From Nakaseomyces glabratus (taxonomy: Eukaryota; Ascomycota; Saccharomycetes; Saccharomycetales; Saccharomycetaceae): a stretch of DNA of 64,000 nucleotides. The stretch lies in NCBI RefSeq assembly GCF_010111755.1, contig NC_088953.1, forward strand, positions 496,001 to 560,000, written 5' to 3'. The translations under genes were made by a program, and so were the position numbers. A model generated the notes under the pieces. That model had not been told where the DNA came from. It saw nothing but the letters and a program-made list of their open reading frames with translations, and made no database searches. This document shows, in pieces, positions 10,181 to 19,797 of this stretch (positions are counted from its first letter, which is position 1; each line of letters opens with the position of its first letter).

Positions 10181-10659
10181 ACGCGGCTTTCTTCGCCCTA
10201 GACTGCTAAACCAGTTCTGCCAGACTGCCAGATTCTCAAAATTCTTAATTGTGCTACCTGCGCTGAGTCAAGCCAGGGTCATCGCCTATGCTTCCCTCAC
10301 ACACACAGTCACGCACGCAGCTCCCCCCCTTCTCTTCCCACCGCTAGGCGGGTAAAAACTATCAAAGAAACTCGGGAGGAAGAGGCAGAAGAAGCAGAAG
10401 CAGAAGAAGCTAGGACAGATCCAGCTTTCGGCATTTGCTGTACAGCAGTTTCTGAGGTACTTGGGCTGTTGGTGACTCGTAGCGTGACAAGGAGGGTCAC
10501 TCCCCCTACCACAAGCCACTGTGGTTCTATTAACTGGCACTGACCACTCCGCTTTCTCAGTTTGCGCTTTGTGACGGAGCCAGAAGTTCCCGCAGAGCCT
10601 TATAACTCCCAACTGCTCTGATGGATCCACGCCGGCCAGGGACCTCGTCCTCGCCAACG

Positions 10660-10667
10660 TATATAAG
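10660..10667 (+). promoter_or_regulatory. YAT1 TATA box
   Basis: TATATAAG, 126 bp upstream of the YAT1 ATG and in the correct orientation. It is the best TATA match in the region. Confidence 0.55.
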
Positions 10668-10727
10668 CCGAGGGTGTTTACTTCAGTGGGCGGGGGTCGC
10701 TTGGAGGGGGATCTCGGACTTTTGGCT

Positions 10728-10748
10728 ATGCAGGGACAACAGTGCTAG
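10728..10748 (+). promoter_or_regulatory. Possible 6-codon upstream ORF of YAT1
   Basis: ATG CAG GGA CAA CAG TGC TAG, ending 44 nt before the YAT1 ATG. The ATG lies about 60 nt downstream of the TATA box, so whether it is in the mRNA depends on the transcription start. Confidence 0.35.
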
Positions 10749-10792
10749 GTGTTGAATTAAATAGGATACAATTAGTGCGCGAATCAGAAGAA

Positions 10793-13033
10793 ATGAGCGA
10801 ACTTACCGCTGTGAAGAGTCGGAGCGATCCAGCGCTGGAAGCCACAAAGGAGAGCAAGTTGCTGAAGAGGCTGCCTATCCCGCCGCTGGAGGATACTTTG
10901 AAGAGGTACTTGGACCGTGTGCAGCCTTTGCAGGATGAAAAACAGTTCAAACGGACAAAGAGGACTGTGATGTCAGCAGAGAATCTCGATGTCATGAGGA
11001 CTTTGCAAGAGAAACTTTTGCAATATGACCAGGAGTTGGCCAACGAAACCCCAGAATCGTCATACATTGAGCAATTTTGGTACGATTCGTACTTACTATA
11101 TGACCAGAGTGTGGTCCTGAACGTTAATCCTTACTTCCAACTGGAGGACGATCCAACTATATTGAAAGATGTACAAAGGGACTCTCAATACTCAGGTCCC
11201 TACGGTAAATACACACTACAAATAAAGAGATGTGCAAAACTTGTCACCTCTATCCTGAAGTTTATCAAACAAGTAAGACACGGTACATTAGCTGAGGATA
11301 AAATTAGAACTACTCCATTATCAATGGATCAGTACAAAAAATTATTTGGCTCTAGTAGAATTCCACCTGGACCAGGTGAGGAATCGTGCCATTTACAAAC
11401 CGACCCAACCTCGCACCATATTATGGTGATGTACAAATCCCAATTTTACTGGTTTGATGTTTTAGATATCAATAACTTCCCGATTTTCCAAGCGCCTGAA
11501 GAACTCGAATGGAATCTGTACTCAATTATTATGGATACTGAAAGACATATCGGTGATCACTTACAAAGTAGGGACGAATTTATCCGTTATCTTGTACCTA
11601 TGGGAGTCTTTACTACTGAATCAAGAAGAGTGTGGTCAAATATTCGTGACTACATATACCATGACTCAGATTCAACAAATTGGAAAAACTTGAAGTTGAT
11701 CGATAGTGCGTTATTTGTCATTTGTCTTGACGATCTTCAGTTTGACAGCAAGGATCCCAAGACAAGTAGTCAATTAGTACAGTCCATGCTATGTGGTACA
11801 TCAAACATTAACCTAGGTGAAGATGAAAACTCTAAAGTGCCTCTTAATATTCAGCATGGTACATGCATGAACCGTTGGTTTGAGAAATTGCAACTAATTG
11901 TTACTAGAGATGGTAAGGCTGGTATCAACTTTGAGCATACCGGTGTAGATGGACACACTGTTTTAAGATTTGCAACTGACATCTATACCGATTCTATACT
12001 GAGCTTTGCAAGGGGTGTGACCAAAAATGTTCCTGATATCTTTGCAGAAAAGGAAATGGAAGCTAGTTTGATGAAGAAACAATCCAGGGCTAACTTGATT
12101 ACTATTCCCAGAAAACTTGAATGGAGACCAGATTCCTTCCTGTTATCATCTTTGCATTTTGCAGAAACAAGGATCTCTGACTTGATATCTCAATATGAAT
12201 TTGTCTCATTAGATTTTGAAACTTATGGTGCAGCCCACATCAAGGCAATGTTCAAATGTTCTCCAGACGCTTTTACACAGCAAGTCTTCCAAATAGCCTA
12301 CTATGCTCTTTATGGTAAATTTGAAGCCGTGTATGAGCCAGCTATGACGAAAACTTTCCAAAATGGTAGAACAGAAGCCATCAGATCAGTTACCAATCAA
12401 TCTAAGAAATTTGTCAAGTCAATGTTTGACAGTAAGGCAACGAACGCTCAGAGAATTGACTACTTGCAAAAGGCTGCCAAGGAGCACTCTCGGATTACGA
12501 AAGAGTGCTCTATGGGTTTGGGCCAGGATCGTCATCTTTATGCTCTGTACTGTGTCTGGAACGAGTGGTATAGAGATTCCTTGCCAATGCCACCCTTATT
12601 TCAGGATCATTCATGGAGTGTCATAAATAACAATGTCTTGAGTACTTCCAATTGTGGTAACCCATGTCTGAAAAACTTTGGGTTTGGGCCAGTCACCGCC
12701 AATGGGTTTGGTATTGGGTATGTAATCCGTGAAGATTCTATCTCTATTGTCGTGTCTTCAAGACACAGACAAACTGAAAGATTTGTGTCACTTTTGGAGA
12801 AATCGTTCTTGGAAATAGATAGAATATTCAGAAGAGAACATGAGAGACAAGAGGCATTAGCAAAAGTACCAAGTTACACACCACAGGACGACAAGGATAA
12901 AAAAGAAGAAAGAGAAAACTACCTCAGGGAGCTCAGAAAGAGAGCGGGTTCTATGTCCCAGAATACTAAATCAGACGACTTACAATTCTTACTTTCCGGT
13001 TACGACTACTTTGACATCAGTGTTTCTGGTTGA
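10793..13033 (+). CDS. YAT1: Carnitine O-acetyltransferase Yat1
   Basis: Choline/carnitine acyltransferase family enzyme that exchanges acetyl groups between CoA and carnitine. Yat1 is the outer-mitochondrial/cytosolic isoform of S. cerevisiae used on acetate and ethanol. The start is the ATG at 10793 (746 residues), because the open frame upstream has only a GTG. Visible features are the family N-terminal block KRLPIPPLEDTLKRYL (about 27-42), the catalytic histidine in FEHTGVDGH (His382) and the STS carnitine/CoA site near 617 (STSNCGNP). The C terminus has no SKL-type peroxisomal signal, which separates it from Cat2. It is longer than S. cerevisiae Yat1 (about 687), mostly from an N-terminal extension and a charged C-terminal stretch (DKDKKEERENYLRELRKR). 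Its neighbour SWH1 matches YAR035W-YAR042W. Confidence 0.95.
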   Translation: MSELTAVKSRSDPALEATKESKLLKRLPIPPLEDTLKRYLDRVQPLQDEKQFKRTKRTVMSAENLDVMRTLQEKLLQYDQELANETPESSYIEQFWYDSYLLYDQSVVLNVNPYFQLEDDPTILKDVQRDSQYSGPYGKYTLQIKRCAKLVTSILKFIKQVRHGTLAEDKIRTTPLSMDQYKKLFGSSRIPPGPGEESCHLQTDPTSHHIMVMYKSQFYWFDVLDINNFPIFQAPEELEWNLYSIIMDTERHIGDHLQSRDEFIRYLVPMGVFTTESRRVWSNIRDYIYHDSDSTNWKNLKLIDSALFVICLDDLQFDSKDPKTSSQLVQSMLCGTSNINLGEDENSKVPLNIQHGTCMNRWFEKLQLIVTRDGKAGINFEHTGVDGHTVLRFATDIYTDSILSFARGVTKNVPDIFAEKEMEASLMKKQSRANLITIPRKLEWRPDSFLLSSLHFAETRISDLISQYEFVSLDFETYGAAHIKAMFKCSPDAFTQQVFQIAYYALYGKFEAVYEPAMTKTFQNGRTEAIRSVTNQSKKFVKSMFDSKATNAQRIDYLQKAAKEHSRITKECSMGLGQDRHLYALYCVWNEWYRDSLPMPPLFQDHSWSVINNNVLSTSNCGNPCLKNFGFGPVTANGFGIGYVIREDSISIVVSSRHRQTERFVSLLEKSFLEIDRIFRREHERQEALAKVPSYTPQDDKDKKEERENYLRELRKRAGSMSQNTKSDDLQFLLSGYDYFDISVSG

Positions 13034-13601
13034 GTTCACACAAAGCCAAAAAACTAAGGCATTATTTATTTTATTGTATCTTTAAATTATATATTCCTGT
13101 CATTATTTATCGTCATTCAAAATAACATTGCAATATTAAATACTTAGGAGCATCTAAGAACGGACCTGGAACAGGAGATGCCTATAGTGGTAGTCTTGAT
13201 TGCTCACTAAACACGATATACTAACAAACCTTCTTTTAAGTGTGTTTTCATCAAATGTCTCCACATGCTCCGGGCATTTGTCAGGGGAGTCCTACAATGG
13301 CACATCGATCACTATTTTTGGGATCATGAAGAAGCCCAAAGTAACACAAACTTGGATCAGTGTTTCAACATTTTATAGTAATTCATAAGCATAAAAGGGC
13401 GGAGAAATAAGTATTAACTGGCCAAAAAATTCATTACGGTACTTGCATTGAATCATTTTACTTTGACTTTACTGTCGTTGCGTGTCCAAGTTCTATTTGA
13501 AGTTCTATAATACGGAGTACCGAACTCTGCTTTCGCTGCTATTGTAAACATTATTTTAGGAGTCAATTGCAAACAGAATCATAAGAAAGGCCACATTCAA
13601 A
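13034..13601. other. Intergenic YAT1-SWH1
   Basis: Tandem-gene spacer holding the YAT1 3' end and the SWH1 promoter. It has a STRE-like AGGGG near 13283. The 62-codon frame at 13200-13388 lacks an ATG start and is treated as noise. Confidence 0.5.
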
Positions 13602-16600
13602 ATGGCTGATGACGGTACGCACTTTACAAGCAAGCCTTTGTTGAAGCTGAAGCTTTTAGATGCGCTAAGGTCGGGCTCATTCCAGGAGTTACAGAAAGTG
13701 ATCGACACTCGATTTTTGCCTAAAGATGACCCTAATGTGGTTGAAGTCAGTCAGCTTGTATTACACTATGCTGTTCAGGTTGCACCTTTATCCTTGATTA
13801 AACAGATTGTTACTAAGTGGGTAAATACTCACGTTTCTACCCATATGAATAGTGAAACCTTTTTGAATATAAACCATCAGGATCAAAATGGAAATACTCC
13901 ACTGCATATTGCTGCATATCAAGCTAGAGGTGATGTAGTAATGTATTTAATGGACCAACCAACAATAAATGATTGTGTTTCTAATAATTCACACATGCAG
14001 CCAATTGAAATATGTAGAGATCTGAATGTAGCCCAAGGAATGCAGATAAAGAGATCGAAATACGTTGCAGAAACCGCTCAAGAGTTAAGAACAGCATTTA
14101 ATAATCGAGATTTTGAGCACTTAGAGTCCATACTTACAAATTCTAGGAATTCGGAACTACTTGATATCAACGGTTTGGATCCAGAAACCGGAGATACTGT
14201 ACTACACGAGTTTATTAAAAAGAGAGATGTCGAGATGTGTAAATGGTTATTAGAGCATGGAGCCGATCCTTTTAAAAGAGACTCTACAGGTGTACTACCT
14301 GCTGATTTAGTGAAAAAAGTTAGTGAATCTGAAGCTGCATCTAACCCTAAGTTGCTCACTGATGTGGAACTGAAGAAACTTCTAGATAAAGCCACAAGTG
14401 AACAAAGTGTTATTGACGTAACTGGCAGTTTACACAAACCACCAACTTATAGGGGGTACCTTCAAAAGTGGACAAACTTTGCCCAAGGTTATAAGCTGAG
14501 ATGGTTTATACTAAGTGCGGATGGTAAGTTGTCGTATTATATTGATCAAAATGATACCAAAAACGCATGCCGTGGATCACTGAATATGTCAACATGCAAT
14601 CTACATTTAGATTCCTCCGAAAAGTTGAAATTTGAGGTTATTGGAGGAAATGGTGCTATCAGATGGCATCTCAAAGGTAATCATCCAATTGAAACTAACA
14701 GATGGGTATGGGCAATTCAAGGTGCCATCAGATTTGCCAAAGATAAAGAAATGCTTTTAACTACTGGAACAATTCCTCCATCTTTAGCGATAAACTATGG
14801 ATTGAATAATACTGATCGTGTTTTAGATTCACCAAAACAACCTACCCATATGAGAAACAAATCTAGACAAACGCTAGTATCGGTGCAAGAATCTAGAAGA
14901 TCGAGCTCAGGATTGGGATTGGTTATCAATAGACCAGAAGATAAAATAGAATCAGCTTTCCACATGCCTCCTACATCTCCTAGCATATCAGTTGGGCCTA
15001 ATGGCATGTCTAGTTCTATTTTTGAAAACCCTTCGACATTTGAATCAGAGTCTCAAAGATCTCCTGTATCCTCCTCTCCGATTCAAGATACTAATCCTCA
15101 GGCCTTTGAATCTACTAATGTCAAAACTTTTGATTCATCAATGATTGAAAAAGACTCAGAAGATGAAAATGAGGAAGTGGAAGACTTGTTTTTAGCTATG
15201 GATGGTGGAAGTGATGAAGACTTACAAACTCTATGTAGTCCTCATTCACAAGAGATGCATATTCTACAACGCTCAATAACAATGGAGCTAAGTTCCCTAA
15301 CCGAACTTTTGAATGATCGTCCCTCAAACCCAAACGATATATTTAATACATTAGGAAATTCGCTGAAAACTATTACAGAAAGTTTTGACAGATTGAACGA
15401 GATTACATCACAAAGTGACAAATTGATGATTTCTAAACTAACAAAGCAAAGGGATGTTAATAACGTTTGGATCAAAGCTGTAAAAGAGTTAGAATTTGAG
15501 TTAAAGGATAAGGATGAAAGGCTGGCCTCTTTGGATAAAGAGAGAAGGAACTTGAAAAAACTCCTTCAAAGAAAATTCCAATCTCCGAATGGGACAACCG
15601 AAGATGATGATTTCGATGGTCCTGTCAAGGATACTCATGAAGCTTTGGAGGAAATAGCAAAATATATCGATGCTACTAAAGAAGATGGTGAAGATACAGA
15701 TGCTGATGAGTTCTTTGATGCCGAAGAATTAATGGATTCCTCTGAGAATGTTGATGAAGAAGAGTCAGACACAGAAAAGGAAGCAACTATAAAAGCAGAG
15801 GACATCAATGAAAACAAAGAAGTTACACACCACGCTGGCTTTGAAAAAGAGATTGTAACTGAGAAGCAAAAGGAATACAAGCAAATGCTACTGGAACAAA
15901 AGTCTTTTGCCGGTTATGAGCATCCAAAGAGAACAAACTTAGGTCTTGATAAGGACGATAGACCGAAAATAAGTTTATGGTCTGTTTTGAAATCTATGGT
16001 TGGTAAAGATCTAACCAGGATTCCTCTACCGGTTTCATTTAATGAACCATCTTCACTTTTACAAAGAGTTACAGAAGATCTGGAGTATTCTGACATTATG
16101 GATACGGCGGCCACGTTTGAGGATTCAAGTTTGAGAACTTTATTTGTTGCAGCTTATTCTGCCTCTATGTATGCTTCTACCGTAAAGAGAGTTGCCAAGC
16201 CCTTTAACCCACTGTTGGGGGAGACTTTCGAATATGTTAGCCCTGACGGACAATATAGGTTCCTTACTGAGCAGGTTTCTCACCATCCTGCTATATCTGC
16301 GACATGGGGTGAAGCTCCAAAATGGAATTATTGGGGTGAATGTAAAGTGGATTCGAACTTCACTGGAAGAACATTTGCAGTGGAGAATCTTGGTACCTGG
16401 TGGATTAGATTACGTCCCGATAGTAACAACCCTGAGGAAGAAATATATAGTTGGAAAAAACCAGATATGGCTGTGATTGGTATTTTAGTAGGCAACCCAC
16501 AAGTGGATAACAACGGTGACTCAGTGATCACCAATCACACTACTGGGGATTACTGTGTGCTACACTACAAAGCTCGTGGTTGGACTTCTGCAGGTGCATA

Positions 16601-17147
16601 CGAGGTTAAAGGTGAAGTTTATAACAAGGATAACGAGAAGTTGTGGATTCTAGGTGGTCATTGGAATGAAGCCCTATATGCCAAGAAAGTTACTAAGAAA
16701 AACGATGAGGATATGACCATTGATAAGACTAAGAGTAGTGTAGGCAAATCAATCGACGAACCAAAATTCGATGGTAGTAAGTTTTTGATATGGCGTGCCA
16801 ACGACAGACCCGATATTCCATTCAACTTAACATCCTTCGCTGTGACATTAAATGATCTGCAACCGGGCCTGAAAGAATGGCTTCCTCCAACTGATAGCCG
16901 TCTGAGACCAGACCAACGTGCCATGGAAGAAGGCCGTTACGATGATGCTTCTGATGAAAAACATCGTCTAGAAGAGAAGCAAAGAGCAGTCCGCAAGCAA
17001 AGGGAAGAGGCAAACATAGAGTATCGTCCAAGATGGTTCTCCTTGGAGACTCACCCAGTCAACGGTAAGCAGTATTGGAAATTCAATGGAGAATACTGGG
17101 AACAAAGAAAGAAACATACCTGGACTAATGTTCCGGATATCTTCTAA
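13602..17147 (+). CDS. SWH1: Oxysterol-binding protein homologue Swh1/Osh1
   Basis: Long-form OSBP-related lipid-transfer protein of 1181 residues, close to S. cerevisiae Osh1 (1188). Domains in order: ankyrin repeats (about 50-240, with NGNTPLHIAAYQ and TGDTVLHEF), a PH domain (about 283-380, starting YRGYLQKWTNF), an acidic/coiled linker, a canonical FFAT motif EFFDAEE at 703-709 for binding ER VAP proteins, and the ORD sterol-binding domain (about 790-1170) with the signature EQVSHHPA at 890-897. In S. cerevisiae Osh1 sits at the nucleus-vacuole junction and late Golgi and moves ergosterol. S. cerevisiae has the paralogue OSH2; synteny with YAT1 supports SWH1 here. Confidence 0.95.
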   Translation: MADDGTHFTSKPLLKLKLLDALRSGSFQELQKVIDTRFLPKDDPNVVEVSQLVLHYAVQVAPLSLIKQIVTKWVNTHVSTHMNSETFLNINHQDQNGNTPLHIAAYQARGDVVMYLMDQPTINDCVSNNSHMQPIEICRDLNVAQGMQIKRSKYVAETAQELRTAFNNRDFEHLESILTNSRNSELLDINGLDPETGDTVLHEFIKKRDVEMCKWLLEHGADPFKRDSTGVLPADLVKKVSESEAASNPKLLTDVELKKLLDKATSEQSVIDVTGSLHKPPTYRGYLQKWTNFAQGYKLRWFILSADGKLSYYIDQNDTKNACRGSLNMSTCNLHLDSSEKLKFEVIGGNGAIRWHLKGNHPIETNRWVWAIQGAIRFAKDKEMLLTTGTIPPSLAINYGLNNTDRVLDSPKQPTHMRNKSRQTLVSVQESRRSSSGLGLVINRPEDKIESAFHMPPTSPSISVGPNGMSSSIFENPSTFESESQRSPVSSSPIQDTNPQAFESTNVKTFDSSMIEKDSEDENEEVEDLFLAMDGGSDEDLQTLCSPHSQEMHILQRSITMELSSLTELLNDRPSNPNDIFNTLGNSLKTITESFDRLNEITSQSDKLMISKLTKQRDVNNVWIKAVKELEFELKDKDERLASLDKERRNLKKLLQRKFQSPNGTTEDDDFDGPVKDTHEALEEIAKYIDATKEDGEDTDADEFFDAEELMDSSENVDEEESDTEKEATIKAEDINENKEVTHHAGFEKEIVTEKQKEYKQMLLEQKSFAGYEHPKRTNLGLDKDDRPKISLWSVLKSMVGKDLTRIPLPVSFNEPSSLLQRVTEDLEYSDIMDTAATFEDSSLRTLFVAAYSASMYASTVKRVAKPFNPLLGETFEYVSPDGQYRFLTEQVSHHPAISATWGEAPKWNYWGECKVDSNFTGRTFAVENLGTWWIRLRPDSNNPEEEIYSWKKPDMAVIGILVGNPQVDNNGDSVITNHTTGDYCVLHYKARGWTSAGAYEVKGEVYNKDNEKLWILGGHWNEALYAKKVTKKNDEDMTIDKTKSSVGKSIDEPKFDGSKFLIWRANDRPDIPFNLTSFAVTLNDLQPGLKEWLPPTDSRLRPDQRAMEEGRYDDASDEKHRLEEKQRAVRKQREEANIEYRPRWFSLETHPVNGKQYWKFNGEYWEQRKKHTWTNVPDIF

Positions 17148-17374
17148 GAACATCGTACTCACACCCGTGCTTTTAAATAGACCAAATTAAGGTCAATTGG
17201 AGCAATTGCTATATAGTGCATCGATGCCTACTCTGAAGAAACCCAGACAAGATAAAACGTCTTATAACTGTTCGTAATCTTACTTTATATTTTTTTCCGT
17301 CTTTTTATTTTTAGAACGTAAATAGTCCATGCATAATCAGCATTTCCCATCTGTTGCATAACTAACTCATCTGT

Positions 17375-17446
17375 CGAGGTTCGGCCTTTCAAAGTTCAGC
17401 AACGATCAACTGAACGAAGGTCGAACAACGCTGCTGCGAAACCTCG
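17375..17446. promoter_or_regulatory. Imperfect long palindrome upstream of THI20
   Basis: Nested inverted repeats: CGAGGTT (17375-17381) with AACCTCG (17440-17446); TTCGGCCTT (about 17380-17388) with AAGGTCGAA (17417-17425), one mismatch; GTTCAG (17394-17399) with CTGAAC (17410-17415) around a 10-nt loop. It lies about 360 bp upstream of the ATG and about 207 bp upstream of the TATA box. It could be a dyad operator, for example for the thiamine regulator system; that function is inference only. Confidence 0.55.
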
Positions 17447-17652
17447 TCATTGACGTTTTGTCATCAAGTAGATACATCTCGGACCCTTTGTATCGCATTG
17501 TTCCTGTCAAATATCATCAAAATCAACTAAATTTCACTCTAATTTGAATAATTTTGTGATACCCTATGATAAATAATTATAAATTCGATTGTTCTAAGGG
17601 CACTGGTTGCAACAACTGGATTGGGTGGGATGAGAAGGGCAAGGCTCTTAGA

Positions 17653-17660
17653 TATAAAAA
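17653..17660 (+). promoter_or_regulatory. THI20 TATA box
   Basis: TATAAAAA, about 150 bp upstream of the THI20 ATG. Confidence 0.5.
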
Positions 17661-17808
17661 GGGCATGGATATCATGCATTATGGGCAGATGAATTGCCAG
17701 GATAGTGTCTTGTTGTAATATCTGGTCTTGAATATCGAACCATTGTGCGCTGATATTGAACACATATCTTCAATCAATTGCACACCATAGCTCGGAGAAC
17801 TTACAATA

Positions 17809-19473
17809 ATGGTTGATTCTGTTAAGGAGCCTGTTCTTATGAACACACCCCCACCATACTTGCGTCTTGCCAATGACAAGCAATTGCCAGTGGTCATGAC
17901 CATAGCGGGTTCAGACTCAAGTGGTGGTGCAGGTATCGAAGCTGATATCAAGACAATTACGGCACACAAGTGCTATGCAATGACATGTATCAATGCCTTA
18001 ACTGTTCAAACACCACAAAAGGTGTATGATGTCTTTCCAACACCACAAGAGGTGGTTAAACAGATCTTAGATGCTAATTTGGCAGATATGAGATGCGATG
18101 TAATCAAGACTGGTATGTTGACTGTCGAGACAGCTCAGATGCTGAGTGCCAAACTTAAAGAACTGGGTAGTGCAAGGCCAAAACTCGTTGTCGATCCTGT
18201 TCTAGTGGCTACATCAGGTTCTTCCCTAGCATCACTAGGTATTGTAGATGTAATTAAGAAGGAATTGGCACCATTAGCGGATCTGATTACTCCAAATATC
18301 CAAGAGGCATTTGAGTTACTAGGTAAAGAATTGCCCGTGAAATCACACCAGGACATGCTTCAAATTGCCATGGAGATCAGTCAGGCTACTGGTTGTAAGA
18401 ATGTCTTAGTTAAAGGTGGACATACTCCATGGGATGATGAAACTAAGAAGTACATTACTGATGTCTTGTATATGCAGAATGACTCGCAATATTTCGTCTA
18501 CAAAGGTAACTGTGTCTCCACTTCTAACACACACGGAACAGGATGTACATTAGCTTCTTCAATCGCTTCTAACTTGGCTCATGGCTATTCTTTGAAGCAA
18601 GCTATTTATGGTGGTATCGAATATGTTCAGAATGCTGTTGGCATTGGTTGCTCAGTAGCTCAAAAGCATGTTAAACAGAATGGTCCAATCAACCACGTTT
18701 ATGCTATCGAAGTTCCTTTGGACAGAATGATATCCGATGATTGTTTTACCGCTTATTCAGTATTGGATAACATCAAGAAGCCAGCAGTCGATAATCCAAT
18801 TGGTGAAGATTTTTTTTCATACTTAATTAACCACCCAACTGTGAAACCTCATTGGGAATCCTATACCAAACATAAGTTTGTTGAGGAAGTGGCCAAGGGC
18901 ACCATCGATTTGAAGAAAATGCAATTTTTCCTGGAACAAGACTATTCTTACTTGATTGACTATGCAAGAATCCAATGTATTGGTGCAAGCAAAGCTCCAT
19001 CTATGGAAGATATTGAAAGTGCTTTGGTGATTGTTGGTTCAGTTCGTCATGAAATGTCAGAGCACGAGACTCGTTTGAGGGAGGTATTTGGAGTCACTTC
19101 TGATGAACATTTCCATAACATTAAGAGAGGACCAGCTTTAAGGGCGTATTCCAGATACTTCAATGATGTTGCTAAGCATGGTAACTGGGAAGAACTTATA
19201 TTAGCTATCTCTCCATGTTTAATGGGTTATGGTTGGGCACTAAAGAATGTTCAAGACAAGATAACATGCAAAGAAGGAACAGTATGTAGAAATTGGTGTG
19301 ATACATATCTATCTGATAAATACAAGGGCGCCATGGATCAAGGTGTTATCTTGTTGAACAACATTGGTAGATCGTATCCACCAGACCAAATTGATACTTT
19401 GGTGAAAATCTACGCTGACGTTTGTAAATTGGAAACTGATTTCTGGACTGCTGCATTGGAGTATTCAGAATGA
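17809..19473 (+). CDS. THI20: HMP/HMP-phosphate kinase and thiaminase II, Thi20
   Basis: Trifunctional thiamine enzyme of 554 residues (S. cerevisiae Thi20 551). The N-terminal ThiD-like kinase (about 27-290) phosphorylates hydroxymethylpyrimidine and its monophosphate; the nucleotide/substrate motif MTIAGSDSSGGAGIEADIKT is at 31-50, and STSNTHGTGCTLASSIASN near 240 carries the catalytic GTGC. The C-terminal TenA/thiaminase II domain (about 330-550) has FFLEQDYSYLIDYARIQ and NWCDTYLSDKYKG. The S. cerevisiae family has near-identical THI20/THI21 and the pseudogene-like THI22. Adjacency to the YOL057W homologue supports THI20 (YOL055C). Thiamine repression through the upstream palindrome is plausible but not shown. 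Confidence 0.96.
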   Translation: MVDSVKEPVLMNTPPPYLRLANDKQLPVVMTIAGSDSSGGAGIEADIKTITAHKCYAMTCINALTVQTPQKVYDVFPTPQEVVKQILDANLADMRCDVIKTGMLTVETAQMLSAKLKELGSARPKLVVDPVLVATSGSSLASLGIVDVIKKELAPLADLITPNIQEAFELLGKELPVKSHQDMLQIAMEISQATGCKNVLVKGGHTPWDDETKKYITDVLYMQNDSQYFVYKGNCVSTSNTHGTGCTLASSIASNLAHGYSLKQAIYGGIEYVQNAVGIGCSVAQKHVKQNGPINHVYAIEVPLDRMISDDCFTAYSVLDNIKKPAVDNPIGEDFFSYLINHPTVKPHWESYTKHKFVEEVAKGTIDLKKMQFFLEQDYSYLIDYARIQCIGASKAPSMEDIESALVIVGSVRHEMSEHETRLREVFGVTSDEHFHNIKRGPALRAYSRYFNDVAKHGNWEELILAISPCLMGYGWALKNVQDKITCKEGTVCRNWCDTYLSDKYKGAMDQGVILLNNIGRSYPPDQIDTLVKIYADVCKLETDFWTAALEYSE

Positions 19474-19797
19474 AGGGAAATTAAATTCCTTTACACTTAT
19501 AGACATAGATAGAGTAGTTTTGATACAGTGCTATAAAGAGATACATAGATTAACGATCATGGTGACCTAATAAATAAAACATTTAATATTGTTTATATAA
19601 TCACAACTCGAGAACCGAGGTTTTTTATCCCTAAGTATGTATACCTTCTCACACACATTATATACCTACATGTATGAAAAAACCTTCTAAATGTTTGAGA
19701 ATAAATCGTAATAGCACAAAATGAAAATTTTGATTGATATTTAAAAATTCCCTTAAATTAGAGGAAAAGATTAATCAATTTTTTTCGCTCTGGAATA
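19474..19797. other. Convergent intergenic THI20-DPP3
   Basis: Two 3' ends face each other in AT-rich DNA. A small CTCG/CGAG inverted repeat followed by a T-tract lies near 19608-19626. No gene seen. Confidence 0.5.

Larger units (their letters stand above)
8549..10792. other. Long divergent intergenic CDC15-YAT1
   Basis: Both promoters lie in this 2.2-kb interval, which is unusually long for this genome. It contains many CCCCT/AGGGG stress-element-like motifs (for example near 8740, 8800, 9028, 10053, 10097, 10500, 10706), an E-box CCACGTGAG at about 9831, a 7-bp repeat block (9482-9523), an 8-bp repeat block (10133-10180) and a YAT1 TATA box. Short minus-strand frames in it (9214-9432, 9636-9821, 9799-10008, 10286-10657) have no recognisable similarity and low-complexity composition. 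I see no tRNA or snoRNA. Confidence 0.5.
17148..17808. other. Intergenic SWH1-THI20
   Basis: This 661-bp interval is a synteny junction between chromosome I-type and chromosome XV-type neighbours. It contains an imperfect 72-bp palindrome (17375-17446) and a THI20 TATA box (17653-17660). A 17-codon ATG frame at 17665-17718 lies probably too close to the TATA box to be fully transcribed. No tRNA found. Confidence 0.5.

Noticed and set aside
10286..10657. 123-codon minus-strand frame upstream of YAT1
   Set aside because: It has no similarity, Ser/Phe/Cys-rich composition, and covers the region that holds the YAT1 promoter.
10742..10792. N-terminal extension of YAT1 from a GTG codon
   Set aside because: GTG is not a normal start in yeast, and the first ATG at 10793 leaves the conserved N terminus intact. 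The same reasoning moved the starts of GPD2 (26802), RIB2 (41908) and HST1 (48163).
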